Origin: Actinobacteria bacterium UBA5176
GTDB taxonomy: Bacteria; Actinomycetota; UBA4738
Reading direction: 5' to 3'
Assembly (NCBI GenBank): GCA_002413305.1
Contig: DHWS01000141.1
Coordinates: 1-6,432, forward strand
DNA length: 6,432 nucleotides
In this document: one piece after another, positions 5,817 through 6,432 of the stretch
Position numbering within the stretch: position 1 is the first letter of the stretch
Layout: each line of letters starts with the position of its first letter
Position numbers and translations under genes: made by a program
The notes under the pieces: generated by a model
The model's input: only the letters and a program-made list of their open reading frames with translations
The model's database searches: none
What the model was told of the DNA's origin: nothing

Positions 5817-5964
5817 CCCGAAGCTCGCCATGGCGAACGCCATCGTGTCCGAGCGCCTCGGGCATTCCTCCATCGGGATCACCCTGGACACCTACTCGCA
5901 TGTCCTGCCGAGCATGCAAGGGGAGGCCGTGAAGGCCTTCGACCAGCTGTTCCTCTCTCGTTGA
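5806..5964 (+). pseudogene. Tyrosine recombinase/integrase, C-terminal remnant
   Basis: This is the last piece of a phage-type integrase: IVSERLGHSSIGITLDTYSH and then VLPSMQGEAVKAFDQLFLSR before TGA 5962-5964. The LGHSSI histidine (codon 5863-5865) and the nucleophilic tyrosine of DTYSH (codon 5893-5895) of the catalytic domain are both retained. Everything upstream is missing: the core-binding domain, the first catalytic arginine and the HxxR box. Family members are usually about 300-400 residues. Recognisable integrase begins at about 5842, and the frame from ATG 5806 to there (MAPDPKLAMANA) has no family match I can see. The frame overlaps the last 11 bases of the HTH gene. It cannot be a working recombinase by itself and marks a former integration or deletion event. 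Confidence 0.8.
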
Positions 5965-6021
5965 TCCGCCGAAGAAGCCTGATGCTCGGGTGCACCGGTC
6001 GGGAGTATTCGCCGCAGACCA

Positions 6022-6045
6022 CCGTCTTGCCGGAAGGCAAGGCGG
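6022..6045 (+). terminator. Stable GGAA-tetraloop hairpin after the integrase remnant
   Basis: CCGTCTTGCC (6022-6031) pairs with GGCAAGGCGG (6036-6045) as ten pairs, one of them G-U, closed by a GGAA (GNRA-type) tetraloop. It lies 57 bases after the integrase stop, so a transcript-end hairpin is the simplest reading. There is no T tract on either side, so it could instead be a structured RNA element or a recombinase-related dyad. Confidence 0.4.
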
Positions 6046-6120
6046 GCAAGTGTCCCCTGAACGAACCTACCGGCTACGAGATCAAGTCCACGTAGGCGCG
6101 GCGATGCTCCCGATCCTGTG

Positions 6121-6147
6121 GGGCGCGAATATCCTCGATTCGCACCC
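6121..6147. repeat. Hairpin just upstream of the transposase start
   Basis: GCGAAT (6125-6130) pairs with ATTCGC (6138-6143) around loop ATCCTCG. After one C/A mismatch it extends by GGG (6121-6123) with CCC (6145-6147). It ends 26 bases before the transposase ATG. Hairpins in this position in IS elements can shield the transposase from read-through transcription or translation, but I cannot show that here. Confidence 0.35.
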
Positions 6148-6173
6148 TGAGCTGCGTCTTCTAGGATGCGCGG

Positions 6174-6432
6174 ATGTTCCTCCTCTTCGATCTTCTCTTG
6201 CGCCGGGCCCTGGGCTGGCTCGGTCGCGGTTCCTCCATCCGTGCCCTTGAGCTCGAGAACGCCGTGCTCCGCCACGAGGTGCGGCTCCTCCGCCGTCAGC
6301 GGCGGTCTCTGGATCTACGGCGCCTCGATCGGGCAGTGCTCGCCGCGGCCAGTCGGGCTGTCCCTCGGGACCGGTGGAGCCTGTTCTTCGTGCGGCCGCA
6401 GACACTGCTAGGAGGGTGGCGGTCCCCAGCGC
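6174..6432 (+). CDS. IS-type transposase with integrase-core architecture, N-terminal part (cut by window end)
   Basis: From ATG 6174 (AGGA at 6163-6166, seven bases upstream) a frame stays open to the window end. It gives 86 residues beginning MFLLFDLLLRRALGWLGRGS. The stretch ALELENAVLRHEVRLLRRQR (24-43) is the L-E-N-x-x-L-R-H-x-x-x-x-L-R signature at the start of a large group of transposases with a C-terminal rve/DDE integrase core. RDRWSLFFVRPQTLL (65-79) matches their W-x-x-x-x-x-V-x-P-x-T-x-L segment. The catalytic DDE domain would lie beyond the window. The usual R-W-H after the T-L-L is not present here (GGWRSPA), so slight decay is possible. I cannot assign the IS family or find its terminal repeat with confidence; the left end should lie between 5965 and 6173. 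Confidence 0.65.
   Translation, partial: MFLLFDLLLRRALGWLGRGSSIRALELENAVLRHEVRLLRRQRRSLDLRRLDRAVLAAASRAVPRDRWSLFFVRPQTLLGGWRSPA

Noticed and set aside
6121..6147. tRNA-like 3' end (CGATTCGCACCC)
   Set aside because: No matching acceptor stem, D-arm or anticodon arm upstream; it is better described as a simple hairpin.
1..6432. A new defence system, CRISPR array, retron or toxin-antitoxin module
   Set aside because: I looked for regularly spaced repeats, reverse-transcriptase or nuclease motifs and paired small ORFs and found none. The phage-related genes are fragments, not a coherent system.

Overview
The window is GC-rich DNA in which the coding strands alternate. It looks like a chromosomal accessory region of a high-GC bacterium. 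The secreted Asp-box protein, the PQQ-type propeller and the integrase signature LGHSSIGITLDTYSH are styles common in Actinomycetota and also Chloroflexota. No ribosomal RNA or housekeeping marker is present, so this placement is a low-confidence inference.

Left end (about 1-750): phage debris. A 22-residue C-terminal tail of an upstream gene overlaps the GTG start of a terminase large-subunit gene. The terminase is frameshifted in a run of seven Gs and stops resembling terminase at about position 590. At that point it meets, head-on, the 3'-truncated start of a single-stranded DNA-binding protein (SSB) gene on the minus strand. The SSB gene keeps a strong Shine-Dalgarno sequence and about 53 codons. 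Between it and the next gene lies 325 bp without a gene, rich in palindromes.

Middle (about 1071-5340): two intact genes for secreted beta-propeller proteins, divergently arranged. The minus-strand gene (1071-2531) encodes an eight-repeat PQQ/BamB-like propeller. The plus-strand gene (3409-5289) encodes a 626-residue BNR/Asp-box (sialidase-like) protein with 14 cysteines and ends at a strong hairpin terminator. A 49-codon ORF with a good ribosome binding site and a signal peptide lies between them.

Right end (about 5436-6432): more mobile-element debris. A small HTH protein resembling phage terminase small subunits runs into the orphan C-terminus of a tyrosine recombinase (catalytic Tyr retained). 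A stable GGAA-tetraloop hairpin follows, and then the start of an IS-type transposase cut by the window end.

The simplest reading is two cell-surface or extracellular propeller genes in a genomic island bordered on both sides by decayed phage and IS remnants. I see no CRISPR array, tRNA, rRNA, toxin-antitoxin pair or recognisable defence system, and nothing I would defend as a new biological system. The most unusual items are the terminase/SSB junction, the palindromic leader of the SSB fragment, the orphan 49-residue secreted peptide and the HTH/integrase junction.
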